DNA of 14,423 nt from Burkholderiales bacterium (GCA_020846575.1 JADLDQ010000043.1:1-14423), one strand, 5' to 3'; counted from the first letter of the stretch, positions 1 through 7,465 are shown. Program-made: numbers and translations. Notes: a model not told the origin generated them from the sequence alone.

Positions 1-605
1 GGATTGGCCTCCACGGCATGGCGAGCCACGCCGTGCGCGAAAACTTCGCGCAGCGCGATCAGCACCAGCCGGGCGACGTGCAGCGAGTTTTCGCCGCTGT
101 GCTCGACGATGTCCACGATGTCGCCCGGTGACACTTCGCGCGCCGGCAGATGGCCGATGCGCGCATGCACGTAATCGCGCAACTGCTGCCGCCTTCCTTC
201 GATGGTGAGCGCCGCAAGGTGTTCGCCCGCTCGGGAGAGATAGTCTCCGGCGAGGCGCTTGAACGTCCACTCGCGTGCGGCTTCCAGCTTGGCCAGTTGC
301 TTGCGTCGCGCGACATCGACGCCCTGCTGCACTTCGACGCGCTTCTCCGCCGCCAGCTTGCGCGCAGCAGCCAGGGCTACGTCGGGATAGCGTCCGAGTG
401 TCAGCTCACGCTGTTTGCCGCCGAGACGGTAACGCAGTACCCATGTCGCGGTGCCGCCGGCCGAGAGAGTGAAGGTGAGCCCGTCGCCGTCGGATTTCGC
501 CAGCGCTTTGCCTGCATTGATCCAGTCGCGGATCTGTACGTCGCGTATCGTTCCCGTCCCTGTCCTCTTGCCCGCTGGTGAGTAGCTGGAGTCGTTTCTG
601 GCTAC
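1..605 (-). CDS. Tyrosine-type recombinase/integrase, N-terminal part (C-terminus beyond window; no clear start codon)
   Basis: The minus-strand frame is open from position 605 to the left edge, about 200 residues. Reading inward it has a strand-rich segment (DGDGLTFTLSAGGTATWVLRYR) followed by LTLGRYPDVALAAARK. That pattern is typical of the arm-type DNA-binding domain (DUF4102 class) at the start of phage and genomic-island integrases. A helical segment (EWTFKRLAGDYLSRAGEHL) matches the core-binding SAM-like domain. The catalytic R-H-R-Y domain would lie left of the window. Such enzymes catalyse site-specific insertion and excision of islands or prophages. The frame has no ATG, GTG or TTG before the first conserved block. 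A GTG at 609-607 is in another frame and would connect only if one base were removed near 594. The gene may therefore be decayed, mis-sequenced, or begin at a rare codon. Family assignment is fairly sure; functional state is unknown. Confidence 0.75.
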
Positions 606-609
606 TCAC
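578..609. repeat. 9-bp perfect inverted repeat at the integrase start
   Basis: GTGAGTAGC at 578-586 is the exact reverse complement of GCTACTCAC at 601-609, with 14 bases between. A third partial copy (GCTACTC) lies at 620-626. The right arm contains the only GTG candidate start for the integrase. In the minus-strand transcript the arms could pair and hide that start, or the motif could be a protein-binding site. No function can be assigned from sequence alone. Confidence 0.5.
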
Positions 610-630
610 TGCCTGCCGGGCTACTCGCGA

Positions 631-649
631 GCGACCGGATGCCGGTCGC
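631..649. terminator. Strong 8-bp hairpin between zapD and the integrase
   Basis: GCGACCGG (631-638) and CCGGTCGC (642-649) are perfectly complementary around a 3-base loop. It lies about 90 bases downstream of the zapD stop on the minus strand, where transcription should end. There is no following U-run, so it is not a canonical intrinsic terminator. It could stabilise the 3' end of the mRNA or be an operator. Confidence 0.35.
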
Positions 650-737
650 CCATGCCGGCCAGTACAGGACAGAACTTCTATGCGTGACAGTGACTTGGCG
701 GGAACGCGCGGACGTTACCGGACCTTGGCGGAACTGC

Positions 738-2369
738 CTACAGGTTGCAGAAGCGCATCTCGAACTCGACGTCGCTCTCGACCATCCTCGGCCGCGGCTC
801 GACGCCGAACTGGGTGAAGCGGATGTTCAGCGCGTACTTGTTGGCGCTGATCTCGGGGATGTACTGCGACTCGAGCGGCAGGGTGATCCTCACCATCTGC
901 GCCACGCGGCCGCCCATCATCTGCGAAAAGCTGCCCTGGTGGGCCACGTGTTTCACCGCCTTGCCGCCCTCCCGCAGCAGCTTGAGCACCACCGCCGTTC
1001 CGTCGCGGATCGGGAACAGCGGATTGATCCAGGAGGCGAGGTCGCTCATCCGGGCGGCGCTTTCCCTGTGAAGCCAGTAGTGGTAGGAGGGCAGGTCGAA
1101 TTCGCAGGCCCCGCCGGGGATGCCGGTGCGCTGCTTGATGCTCATCAGCCACTCGTTCTCGCGCAGGTACTGCCCGATCTTTCCGGTCATCGCGAACAGC
1201 GACTGGCTGGACTGCTCGACCTCGGCCAGCACGCGCGCGAGCACCGCCTCGCTGATCTCCGGGTTGCTGCGGAAAGAGCTCAGGACCTGCTTCTGCCGTT
1301 CGAGTTCCTGGAGCAGGTCGGACTTGAGATCCGCCCGGCTCGCGACTTCGAGAATCTCGAACAGGGTCAGCAGTGCGACGTGGTGATCGGGGGCATCGTC
1401 GCGGGCGAGGAAGAACCGGATCCGCTCGAACAGATCTTCCAGGCGCAACAGCGTGCGCACCCTTTCGTTGAGCGGATATTCGTAGACGATCACCGGGAGG
1501 CCCGCTGAGCGCGATTTCGCCGATTCTCCCGCATTACCCGTGCGCGCGACAAGCGCGACCGGGTCGGGCGCGGGGGCGCAGGCATCGTGCCGGCCGCCGG
1601 CGGAACGTGCCTGCTCCCCGTCGCGTCCGTCGTTTCGGGCAACGGCCTGGAGCGCAGCGGCGCGCGCTGCCGCGGGCGGTGCCGAGACCGTCGGCGCCGG
1701 CGCAGCCGCCTGCCGCGGCTGCGCGTCTGCGCTTGCCTCGGGCCCGGGCCGCGCCCGGGACTCGCGCAGGCCGGCGGCGAGCGAGAGATAGCGCCGGTGC
1801 AGAAACTCCACCTGCTCGTCGAGTTCGGCGAGGGTGCCGTTGTTGGAGATGATGTCGTGCGCCTGTGACAGACGCTGCATGCGGTCCGCCTGGGCGGCGA
1901 TGATGTGACGCACCTCGTGCTCGGTCAGCCGGCTGCGGCGCATCACGCGCTCCACCTGGGTGGCCTCGTCGCAATCCACGACGAGGATGCGCTGGTAGCG
2001 GCTGAAATCCGCGCCGGTCTCGACCAGCAGCGGCACCACCAGGATCACGTAGGGACTGCGGGCGGAGCCGACCTGCCGCGCGCTTTCCTCGCGGATGAGC
2101 GGGTGCAGGATCGATTCCAGCAGTCGGCGCCGTTCCGGATCGGTGAACACCTGCTGGCGCATGCGCTCGCGCTCGAGCGCGCCGTCGGGCCTCAGGAACT
2201 CGTCGCCGAACGCTTCCCGTATCGCGGGCATCGCGGCCCCCGCGGGACCGGTCAGCTGGTGCGCGATCGCATCGGTGTCCACGACCGCGATGCCGCGCCG
2301 GGCGAATGCGTCCGCGGCCGCGCTCTTGCCGCTGCCCACGCCGCCGGTGAGACCGACGACATAGCTCAT
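738..2369 (-). CDS. coaE-zapD: CoaE-ZapD fusion: dephospho-CoA kinase joined to FtsZ-associated cell-division protein
   Basis: This is one uninterrupted 543-codon frame. Residues 1 to about 202 are a full CoaE: the P-loop TGGVGSGKS (8-16), the DTD motif with the expected catalytic Asp33, and the HPLIR and PLLVE segments. CoaE phosphorylates dephospho-CoA with ATP, the last step of coenzyme A synthesis. Residues about 203-292 form an Ala/Pro/Arg-rich linker of low complexity. Residues 293-543 are a full-length ZapD (DUF1342, formerly YacF): it begins VIVYEYPLNERVRTLLRLEDLF, has the WLMSIKQRTGIPGG and FDLPSYHYWLH blocks, and ends in a strand-rich domain. ZapD bundles FtsZ filaments at the division ring. 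The two genes are normally adjacent and separate. The frame has no stop between the domains. A GTG at 1493-1491, exactly where ZapD normally begins, could also give free ZapD. Start ATG 2369 is preceded by a weak GGGACGG. A sequencing frameshift joining two genes cannot be excluded. Confidence 0.9.
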   Translation of the reverse strand: MSYVVGLTGGVGSGKSAAADAFARRGIAVVDTDAIAHQLTGPAGAAMPAIREAFGDEFLRPDGALERERMRQQVFTDPERRRLLESILHPLIREESARQVGSARSPYVILVVPLLVETGADFSRYQRILVVDCDEATQVERVMRRSRLTEHEVRHIIAAQADRMQRLSQAHDIISNNGTLAELDEQVEFLHRRYLSLAAGLRESRARPGPEASADAQPRQAAAPAPTVSAPPAAARAAALQAVARNDGRDGEQARSAGGRHDACAPAPDPVALVARTGNAGESAKSRSAGLPVIVYEYPLNERVRTLLRLEDLFERIRFFLARDDAPDHHVALLTLFEILEVASRADLKSDLLQELERQKQVLSSFRSNPEISEAVLARVLAEVEQSSQSLFAMTGKIGQYLRENEWLMSIKQRTGIPGGACEFDLPSYHYWLHRESAARMSDLASWINPLFPIRDGTAVVLKLLREGGKAVKHVAHQGSFSQMMGGRVAQMVRITLPLESQYIPEISANKYALNIRFTQFGVEPRPRMVESDVEFEMRFCNL

Positions 2370-2403
2370 CGGGCCGTCCCGTCACAGCGCAGCGAATCCC
2401 TTG

Positions 2404-2429
2404 CGCAGGCGCGGCCCGGCGCGCCTGCG
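2404..2429 (-). promoter_or_regulatory. 10-bp perfect hairpin in the leader of coaE-zapD
   Basis: CGCAGGCGCG (2404-2413) pairs perfectly with CGCGCCTGCG (2420-2429) across a 6-base loop, ending about 35 bases before the coaE ATG in the minus-strand transcript. A weaker 6-bp inverted repeat (TGCCCC 2447-2452 with GGGGCA 2468-2473) lies just upstream. The pilD-coaE spacer is about 180 bases and otherwise shows no gene. The hairpin could attenuate read-through from pilD or affect coaE translation; this is inference. Confidence 0.4.
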
Positions 2430-2550
2430 GGGTTGCCCTGCCGCTGTGCCCCGCGGACTGCGCCTGTGGGGCAGCGCGGCACGCTCAACGGATGGTCTTC
2501 TTGCCCCATCGCGACGCGGGATTCGCCCCCGGGGCGCTCGTGCGGGCGTC

Positions 2551-3417
2551 TCATGCCCAGAACTGGGAGAAGTAGCGCTGCGTGAGGGACGGCCCCCAGA
2601 GCAGGGCGACGACGCCTGCGCCCGCCAGGTAGGGACCGAACGGAATCGGCACGTTGCGGCCCCGTTTCGCCAGCACGATCAGTACGATGCCCACCACGGC
2701 CCCGATGAAGGAGGACAGCAGGATCGCCAGCGGTAGCATCTTCCATCCGGTCCACGCGCCGATCGCGGCGAGCAGCTTGAAGTCTCCGTAGCCCATGCCC
2801 TCCTTTCCGGTGAGCAGCTTGAAGCCCCAGTACACGCACCACAGGACGAGGTAGCCCGAGGCCGCGCCGATCACCGCGCTCGCGAGGTCGGTGAAGGTTC
2901 CCGCGACGTTGAGCAGCAGCCCCAGCCACAGCAGCGGCAGGGTCAGCGAGTCGGGGAGCAGCTGGGTATCGAAATCGATCAGGCTCATGGCGATGGCGGC
3001 CCACACGAACACCATGGCCGCGAAGGCCTTGGGGGAGAAACCGAAGTGCACGGCGCAGCCGGCCGCCGCCAGCCCCGCGAGCGCTTCCACCACCGGGTAG
3101 CGCGCGCCAATGGGTGCGCGGCAGGCCGAGCAGCGGCCGCGCAGCCAGAGCCACGAGAGCACCGGGACATTTTCGGCCGCGCGGATCCCGTGCCCGCAGG
3201 ACGGGCAGCGCGAGCGCGGCACCAAGAGGTTCAGTGGTTCCGCGGCCGGCGCGACCTCGCCGCGGAGTTCCGCGCATTGCTGCACCCACTCGCGCTCCAT
3301 CATCCTCGGAAGGCGGTGCACGACGACGTTGAGAAACGAGCCGGCGCAAAGGCCCAGCACCAGGGCGAGCCAGGGAAGCACCGCAGGGGAGGCGAGCGCT
3401 GCGAACGCGTCGCTCAT
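2551..3417 (-). CDS. pilD: Prepilin peptidase / N-methyltransferase (type IV leader peptidase)
   Basis: A 288-residue polytopic membrane protein that cleaves the leader of type IV prepilins and type II secretion pseudopilins and N-methylates the new N-terminus. The N-terminal GSFLNVVVHRLP segment is the start of the methyltransferase domain. The zinc-binding cysteines are two CxxC pairs, C71/C74 and C96/C99. The aspartyl-protease residues are in LIDFDTQLLPD (D148/D150) and GMGYGDFKLL (D212). About seven to eight hydrophobic segments follow the cytosolic zinc loop, and the length is normal for the family. It lies downstream of pilC in the same direction (133-base gap) and upstream of coaE, the classical beta/gammaproteobacterial order. 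ATG 3417 is used; no strong ribosome-binding site is visible. Confidence 0.96.
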   Translation of the reverse strand: MSDAFAALASPAVLPWLALVLGLCAGSFLNVVVHRLPRMMEREWVQQCAELRGEVAPAAEPLNLLVPRSRCPSCGHGIRAAENVPVLSWLWLRGRCSACRAPIGARYPVVEALAGLAAAGCAVHFGFSPKAFAAMVFVWAAIAMSLIDFDTQLLPDSLTLPLLWLGLLLNVAGTFTDLASAVIGAASGYLVLWCVYWGFKLLTGKEGMGYGDFKLLAAIGAWTGWKMLPLAILLSSFIGAVVGIVLIVLAKRGRNVPIPFGPYLAGAGVVALLWGPSLTQRYFSQFWA

Positions 3418-3550
3418 CGGTGCCGCGCCGCGCTCGCCTTCACCGGTTCCCCCCGGCGGTCCGGATGGGACCGCACGGGACTGCCGCGCGAGCCCGCGGC
3501 CGCGCGCCGCGGTCCGGGCTCCAGGAAAACCGCGTCGGGATCCGTCCCAA

Positions 3551-4780
3551 TCAGACGGCCTGGCCGAGCTTGAAGATAGGCAGGTACATGGCGATCACCA
3601 TGCCGCCGATCAGCGTGCCGAGCACCACCATGATCAGCGGTTCCATGAGCGAGGAAAGCGCCTCCACGGCGTCGTCCACTTCGGCCTCGAAAAAATCGGC
3701 CACCTTGCCCAGCATCGCGTCGAGGGCCCCGGACTCCTCGCCGATGGACACCATCTGGATCACCATGCTGGGGAAGATCTCGGTGTTCTGCATGGCCACC
3801 GTCAGGCTGGTGCCCGTGGAGACATCCGACTGGATCCGCTTGGTGGCGAGCTGGTAGACGTAGTTGCCCGAGGCGCCGCCCACCGAGTCCAGCGCCTCGA
3901 CCAGCGGAACGCCGGCCGCGAACATGGTCGACAACGTGCGCGTCCAGCGCGCGATCGTCGACTTGCGCACCAGGTCGCCGAAGATGGGCAGGCGCAGCAT
4001 CGTCCTGTCCATGAAGATCTGCACCGGGATCGAGCGCTTCCACAGCGCGAAGAACCCGTACACGCCGCCGCCGATGGCGCCGAAGATGATGTACCAGTAC
4101 TGCACGAAGGCGTCCGAAATCGCCATCACCAGCAAGGTCGGAGCCGGCAGGTCGGCACCGAAGCTGGTGAACACTTGCTTGAAGGCCGGGATGACGAAAA
4201 TCATGATGACCGCGGTGATGATGAAGGCGACCACGATGATCGCGACCGGGTAGAACAGCGCCGACTTGATCTTCGACTTGATGGCGAGGATCTTCTCCTT
4301 GTAGGTCGCCAGCCGGTCGAGCAGCGTCTCCAGTATCCCGGCCTGCTCTCCCGCTTGCACGAGGTTGCAGAAAAGTGCGTCGAAGTGCAGTGGATACTTG
4401 CGGAAAGCCGCAGCGAGCGAGGACCCGGTTTCCACCTCGGTCTTGAGTTCCATGAGCAGTTTTCCCACCGCCGCATTGGCGTTTCCCTTGCCCACGATGT
4501 CGAACGCCTGCAGCAGCGGCACGCCCGCCTTCATCATGGTGGCCATCTGGCGCGTGAACAGCGTCACGTCCTTGTCCGAGACCTTGCCGCCGCCGCCGAT
4601 GCGCTGCTTGCGCACCTTGGTCACCGTGATGCCCTGCCGGCGCAGGGTGGCGTTGACCATGGTCGCGCCGCCGGCGCGCATCTCGCCCTTGAGGATCTTG
4701 CCGGCCCTGTCCTTGCCTTCCCAGATGAAGGTGATCTCGTTCGCTTTCTTGGCGGCTGCTGCGGCTGCGGCGGTGGCCAT
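3551..4780 (-). CDS. pilC: Type IV pilus assembly inner-membrane platform protein PilC
   Basis: 409 residues, the usual size. It is the inner-membrane platform of the type IV pilus, coupling the PilB/PilT ATPases to pilin polymerisation and retraction. Two T2SF (GspF-type) domains are seen at about residues 72-194 and 275-397. Each carries a related block (FTRQMATMMKAGVPLLQAFD and WTRTLSTMFAAGVPLVEALD). Hydrophobic segments lie near 173-200, 220-246 and 379-402. The extreme N-terminus is an unusual run of alanines before EITFIWEGKDRAGKILKGE. ATG 4780 has a good ribosome-binding site: AGGAG sits 7 bases upstream. pilD follows. Upstream there is no pilB, which in many relatives is immediately before pilC; corB lies there, so pilC probably has its own promoter. 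Confidence 0.96.
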   Translation of the reverse strand: MATAAAAAAAKKANEITFIWEGKDRAGKILKGEMRAGGATMVNATLRRQGITVTKVRKQRIGGGGKVSDKDVTLFTRQMATMMKAGVPLLQAFDIVGKGNANAAVGKLLMELKTEVETGSSLAAAFRKYPLHFDALFCNLVQAGEQAGILETLLDRLATYKEKILAIKSKIKSALFYPVAIIVVAFIITAVIMIFVIPAFKQVFTSFGADLPAPTLLVMAISDAFVQYWYIIFGAIGGGVYGFFALWKRSIPVQIFMDRTMLRLPIFGDLVRKSTIARWTRTLSTMFAAGVPLVEALDSVGGASGNYVYQLATKRIQSDVSTGTSLTVAMQNTEIFPSMVIQMVSIGEESGALDAMLGKVADFFEAEVDDAVEALSSLMEPLIMVVLGTLIGGMVIAMYLPIFKLGQAV

Positions 4781-5147
4781 GGGTATCTCCTACTGTCCGG
4801 TGCGTCTTGAAAAGACGTTCGGCGAAGCGTGCATCCTCCCGCCGCGCTCGGCGCATCGCGGCGGCGCGAGCGGGCTCGTGGCGAGTGGTGTAACGAGTAT
4901 CCGCATCGATGTTATGGGCGCGAATGCAGCGGCACAAGGCGTTTGACCGGGGACGTGTGACGGCGGACCGGATGTCGCGCCCGGGTCACGGGCAGCGCCG
5001 TCCAAGGCCCCTGCACGCAGGTCCCCGGCGGGACCCGGGGACAATGATGCCGCGCGCCCAACTTTTTGTAAAGCCTGAGAAAACACTTATAACCCTCTGT
5101 GAAACTGAGGGAAATAGCTGCTCTATCGGAATCCTCCCGACCTCTGC
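4781..5147. other. Intergenic region between pilC and corB with an AT-rich patch
   Basis: No convincing gene is seen in these 367 bases. The stretch 5061-5116 is strikingly AT-rich for this genome. On the plus strand it contains TTTGTA (5065-5070) and TATAAC (5088-5093) with a 17-base spacer, a good sigma-70-like pair facing into the 3' end of corB. CCCTC (5093-5097) and GAGGG (5107-5111) can pair. On the minus strand, downstream of corB, this weak stem followed by TTATAA might act as a poor terminator, and the same TTATAA could serve as a -10 element toward pilC. The rest of the spacer is GC-rich with no recognisable element beyond the candidate pilC promoter. Confidence 0.4.
4909..4937 (-). 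promoter_or_regulatory. Candidate sigma-70 promoter for pilC-pilD
   Basis: On the minus strand TTGTGC (4937-4932) and TAACAT (4914-4909) are separated by 17 bases. The implied start would be near 4902, giving a leader of about 120 bases before the pilC ATG. The match to consensus is moderate. It is listed because pilC is the first gene of its group here and needs a promoter in this region. Confidence 0.35.
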
Positions 5148-6464
5148 TCAGGGGCCGGATTCGGACCCTGCAAGCGGCGGGCGGAAAATCCGCACGGTCC
5201 GGATCACGCGGTCCTGGGTCTGCACCATCTCCATCGGCACGCCGGCGATCTTCACCGACACCCCCGACTCCGGGATGTCCTGCAAGTGCTCCAGGATCAG
5301 GCCGTTCAACGTCTTGGGACCGTCCACGGGCAGCGACAGCCCGAGCTTGCGGTTGAGCGCGCGCAGCGTCGCGGTGCCCTCGATCAGCGCGGTGCCGTCG
5401 CCGGCCCAGGCATAGGCGGAGGCACCGACCGGCGCCGTGGTGGTGAACTCGCCGACGATCTCCTCGATGATGTCCTCCAGCGTCACCAGCCCCAGCAGCT
5501 CGCCGTACTCGTCCACCACCAGCGCGATCCGCTGCCCTGCTTCCTGGAAGTACTGCAGCTGTGCGAGCGCACGGGTCCCGGCAGGCACGAAATAGGGCTC
5601 GGCGAGCATGGCCTGGATGGCCTGCTTGTCCAGGGCGTGGTGCTGCAGCGGGCGCAGGACCCGGCGCAGGTGCAGCAGGCCGATCACCGTACCGGGTTCG
5701 CCGCGGTATACCACCAGCCGCGTGTGGTAGCTGGTCGCCAGTTGCTCGTGGATCGTCTCCAGCGGCGCCTCGATGTCGATTGCCTCGATACGCGCGCGCG
5801 GTGTCATCACGTCCTCGACCGTGATCTTCTCCAGGTCGAGCAGGTTCACCAGGATGCTGTGGGGCTTCTTGGGCATGAACTGGCCGGACTCGAGCACCAG
5901 GTGGCGCAGTTCCTGAACGGTGAGGCGCTGGTTCTGTTCGGGTTGCTGGGGCTTCAGACGCAGCACGAACAGCAGCGCGGAGACGAACATGTTCACGAAC
6001 CAGACCACCGGCGAAAGCGCGGCGAGCAGGGGCCGCAGCCCGAAGGCGAGCGGCAGCGCGATGCGCTCCGGGTAGGCGGCGCCGATGACCTTGGGCGTGA
6101 TCTCCGAGAACACCAGGATGAGAAACGTGACGCACAGCGTACCCAGCCCCAGCGCGATTTCGTTCTGGCCGAAGAGCTGCACCGTCATGGCCGACACCAG
6201 AACCGCGGCGGCGGCGTTGACCAGGTTGTTCATCAGCAGGATGACGCCGAGCAGGCGGTCGGTGCGCGCGAGCAGGTCAGCGGCGATCTTCGCGCCGCGG
6301 TGACCCGCGCGGACCATGGCGCGCAGGCGGTAGCGGTTCAGCGCCATCATGCTGGTCTCGGCCAGCGAGAACACACCGGAGACCGCCAGCAGCGCCGCGA
6401 GCACGGCGAACTGCCAGCCTAGCGGGATCGCGTCCAACTCAGTGCGTCCGGTCCCCTGAGGCAC
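5148..6464 (-). CDS. corB: CNNM/CorB-type membrane protein (DUF21, CBS pair, CorC domain)
   Basis: 438 residues. A DUF21 membrane domain (about 15-185) includes the family blocks FSLAETSMMALNRYRLR, NNLVN and FSEITPKVIGA. A tandem CBS module follows (about 207-332), including DVMTPRARIEAI and ALVVDEYGELLGLVTLEDI. A CorC/HlyC domain follows at about 345-430. The family is implicated in magnesium/cobalt efflux or homeostasis; the old haemolysin name is misleading. It is downstream of ypjD, which is downstream-divergent from ffh, as in the ffh-ypjD-corB cluster of E. coli. The longest start is GTG 6464. A TTG at 6437 (codon 10) would give the usual short family N-terminus before DAIPLGW. Neither has a strong ribosome-binding site, so the start is uncertain by 9 residues. 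Confidence 0.92.
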   Translation of the reverse strand: MPQGTGRTELDAIPLGWQFAVLAALLAVSGVFSLAETSMMALNRYRLRAMVRAGHRGAKIAADLLARTDRLLGVILLMNNLVNAAAAVLVSAMTVQLFGQNEIALGLGTLCVTFLILVFSEITPKVIGAAYPERIALPLAFGLRPLLAALSPVVWFVNMFVSALLFVLRLKPQQPEQNQRLTVQELRHLVLESGQFMPKKPHSILVNLLDLEKITVEDVMTPRARIEAIDIEAPLETIHEQLATSYHTRLVVYRGEPGTVIGLLHLRRVLRPLQHHALDKQAIQAMLAEPYFVPAGTRALAQLQYFQEAGQRIALVVDEYGELLGLVTLEDIIEEIVGEFTTTAPVGASAYAWAGDGTALIEGTATLRALNRKLGLSLPVDGPKTLNGLILEHLQDIPESGVSVKIAGVPMEMVQTQDRVIRTVRIFRPPLAGSESGP

Positions 6465-6580
6465 GCCCGGCGGCTCGCCGCTCGGGCTTCCCGGTCACCG
6501 GTCGGGAGGGCCGCAGAACGCGCGCCAGGCGTTGCGGAGGGCAGAGTCCATGCGGGCATATCGGAGCGGGACGCCGCGTT

Positions 6581-7411
6581 TCAGGCCGAAGGCCTGTGCA
6601 GGATGACCTCGAGCACGAAGCGGCTGCCCACGTAGGCAAGCAGCAGGCTCACGAAGCCGGCGAGCGTCCAGCGCAACGCCGTTCGGCCGCGCCACCCGCG
6701 CAGCCAGCGCCCGGCGAGCAGCGCGGCGAAGATCAGCCAGGACGCGATCGCGAACACGGTCTTGTGGGTGAAGGGTATCGCCTTGCCGAAGAGCGTCTCC
6801 GAATAGACCACGCCGGTGCCCAGGGTCAGCGTCAGCAGGGCGAATCCCACGGCGATCAGGCGAAACAGCAGTGTCTCCATGCTCAACAGCGGCGGCAGGG
6901 CGGAGAGCAGCCCTGCCAGCGGGCCGGTCATGGCGTGGCTGTGGAGCCGGCGTTCCTGCAGCGTCATCAAGACCGCGTGCAGTGCGGCCATGGTGAACAT
7001 GCTGTAGGCGAGCATCGCGAGCGAAGTATGGAAGCGGAACTCGAACGACTGCGCCAAGGGCGGGGTCGCGAGCCCGGGGAACAGCGCCGGCAGCGGCGCG
7101 CACACGGCGCCGAGCGCGAGCAGCAGCGCCTGCATGGCTTCCAGCGGCAGGAACAAGCTCTCGATCGCGTAGAGAAGCGCGGTCAGCCACAGCATGGCGG
7201 ACAGCGCGTAGCCGAAGCCGAAGCGCAGCTCCGGGACGAGGAACAGGACGTCGTACAGCAGCCAGCCGTGCAGCGCGAGCGGCACCAGGATCGCCGCGCG
7301 CTCCCACGACGCCAGGGGCGCTGCGGCTTCGCCGTGCCAGCGTGTGCGCCAGAAGTGCCAGGCGAGTCCCGCGTAGGCGAGCGAGACGGCGGCGTAGAGT
7401 AGAATCGGCAT
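6581..7411 (-). CDS. ypjD: YpjD-like inner-membrane protein of the cytochrome c assembly (CcsA/CcmC) superfamily
   Basis: 276 residues, nearly all hydrophobic, with about eight membrane segments. It resembles the CcsA/CcmC-type cytochrome c assembly domain. Candidate haem-liganding histidines occur in ALHGWLLYDV (H48), FRFHTSLAML (H128) and IPFTHKTVF (H216), and the GTGVVYSETLFG loop is typical. No clear tryptophan-rich WWD signature of true haem chaperones is visible, so the exact role is unproven; E. coli YpjD is also poorly characterised. ATG 7411 starts 54 bases from ffh, which is divergent, and corB follows after a 116-base gap. The synteny with ffh and corB strongly supports the name. 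Confidence 0.88.
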   Translation of the reverse strand: MPILLYAAVSLAYAGLAWHFWRTRWHGEAAAPLASWERAAILVPLALHGWLLYDVLFLVPELRFGFGYALSAMLWLTALLYAIESLFLPLEAMQALLLALGAVCAPLPALFPGLATPPLAQSFEFRFHTSLAMLAYSMFTMAALHAVLMTLQERRLHSHAMTGPLAGLLSALPPLLSMETLLFRLIAVGFALLTLTLGTGVVYSETLFGKAIPFTHKTVFAIASWLIFAALLAGRWLRGWRGRTALRWTLAGFVSLLLAYVGSRFVLEVILHRPSA

Positions 7412-7465
7412 TCAACAAGTCTACACCCCGGCGCGCCGAGTCCCCGCGCTGTGGCGTCCCGCCCG

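Noticed and set aside
150..581. 143-residue plus-strand ORF at the left edge
   Set aside because: The opposite strand has an integrase-like frame with clear family motifs; this one has none.
600..740. tRNA gene as integration site beside the integrase
   Set aside because: No cloverleaf or T-loop consensus seen on either strand in this stretch.
3110..4810. 566-residue plus-strand ORF
   Set aside because: Antisense to pilC and pilD; His/Arg/Asp-rich composition is typical of reverse-frame shadow in GC-rich genes.
4790..5086. 98-residue minus-strand ORF between corB and pilC
   Set aside because: No recognisable domain, composition resembles GC-rich non-coding DNA, and it runs over the pilC promoter and ribosome-binding region.
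7412..7465. Divergent promoters between ypjD and ffh
   Set aside because: TAGAAT at 7400-7405 resembles a -10 box but no matching -35 is present, and it lies within ypjD.
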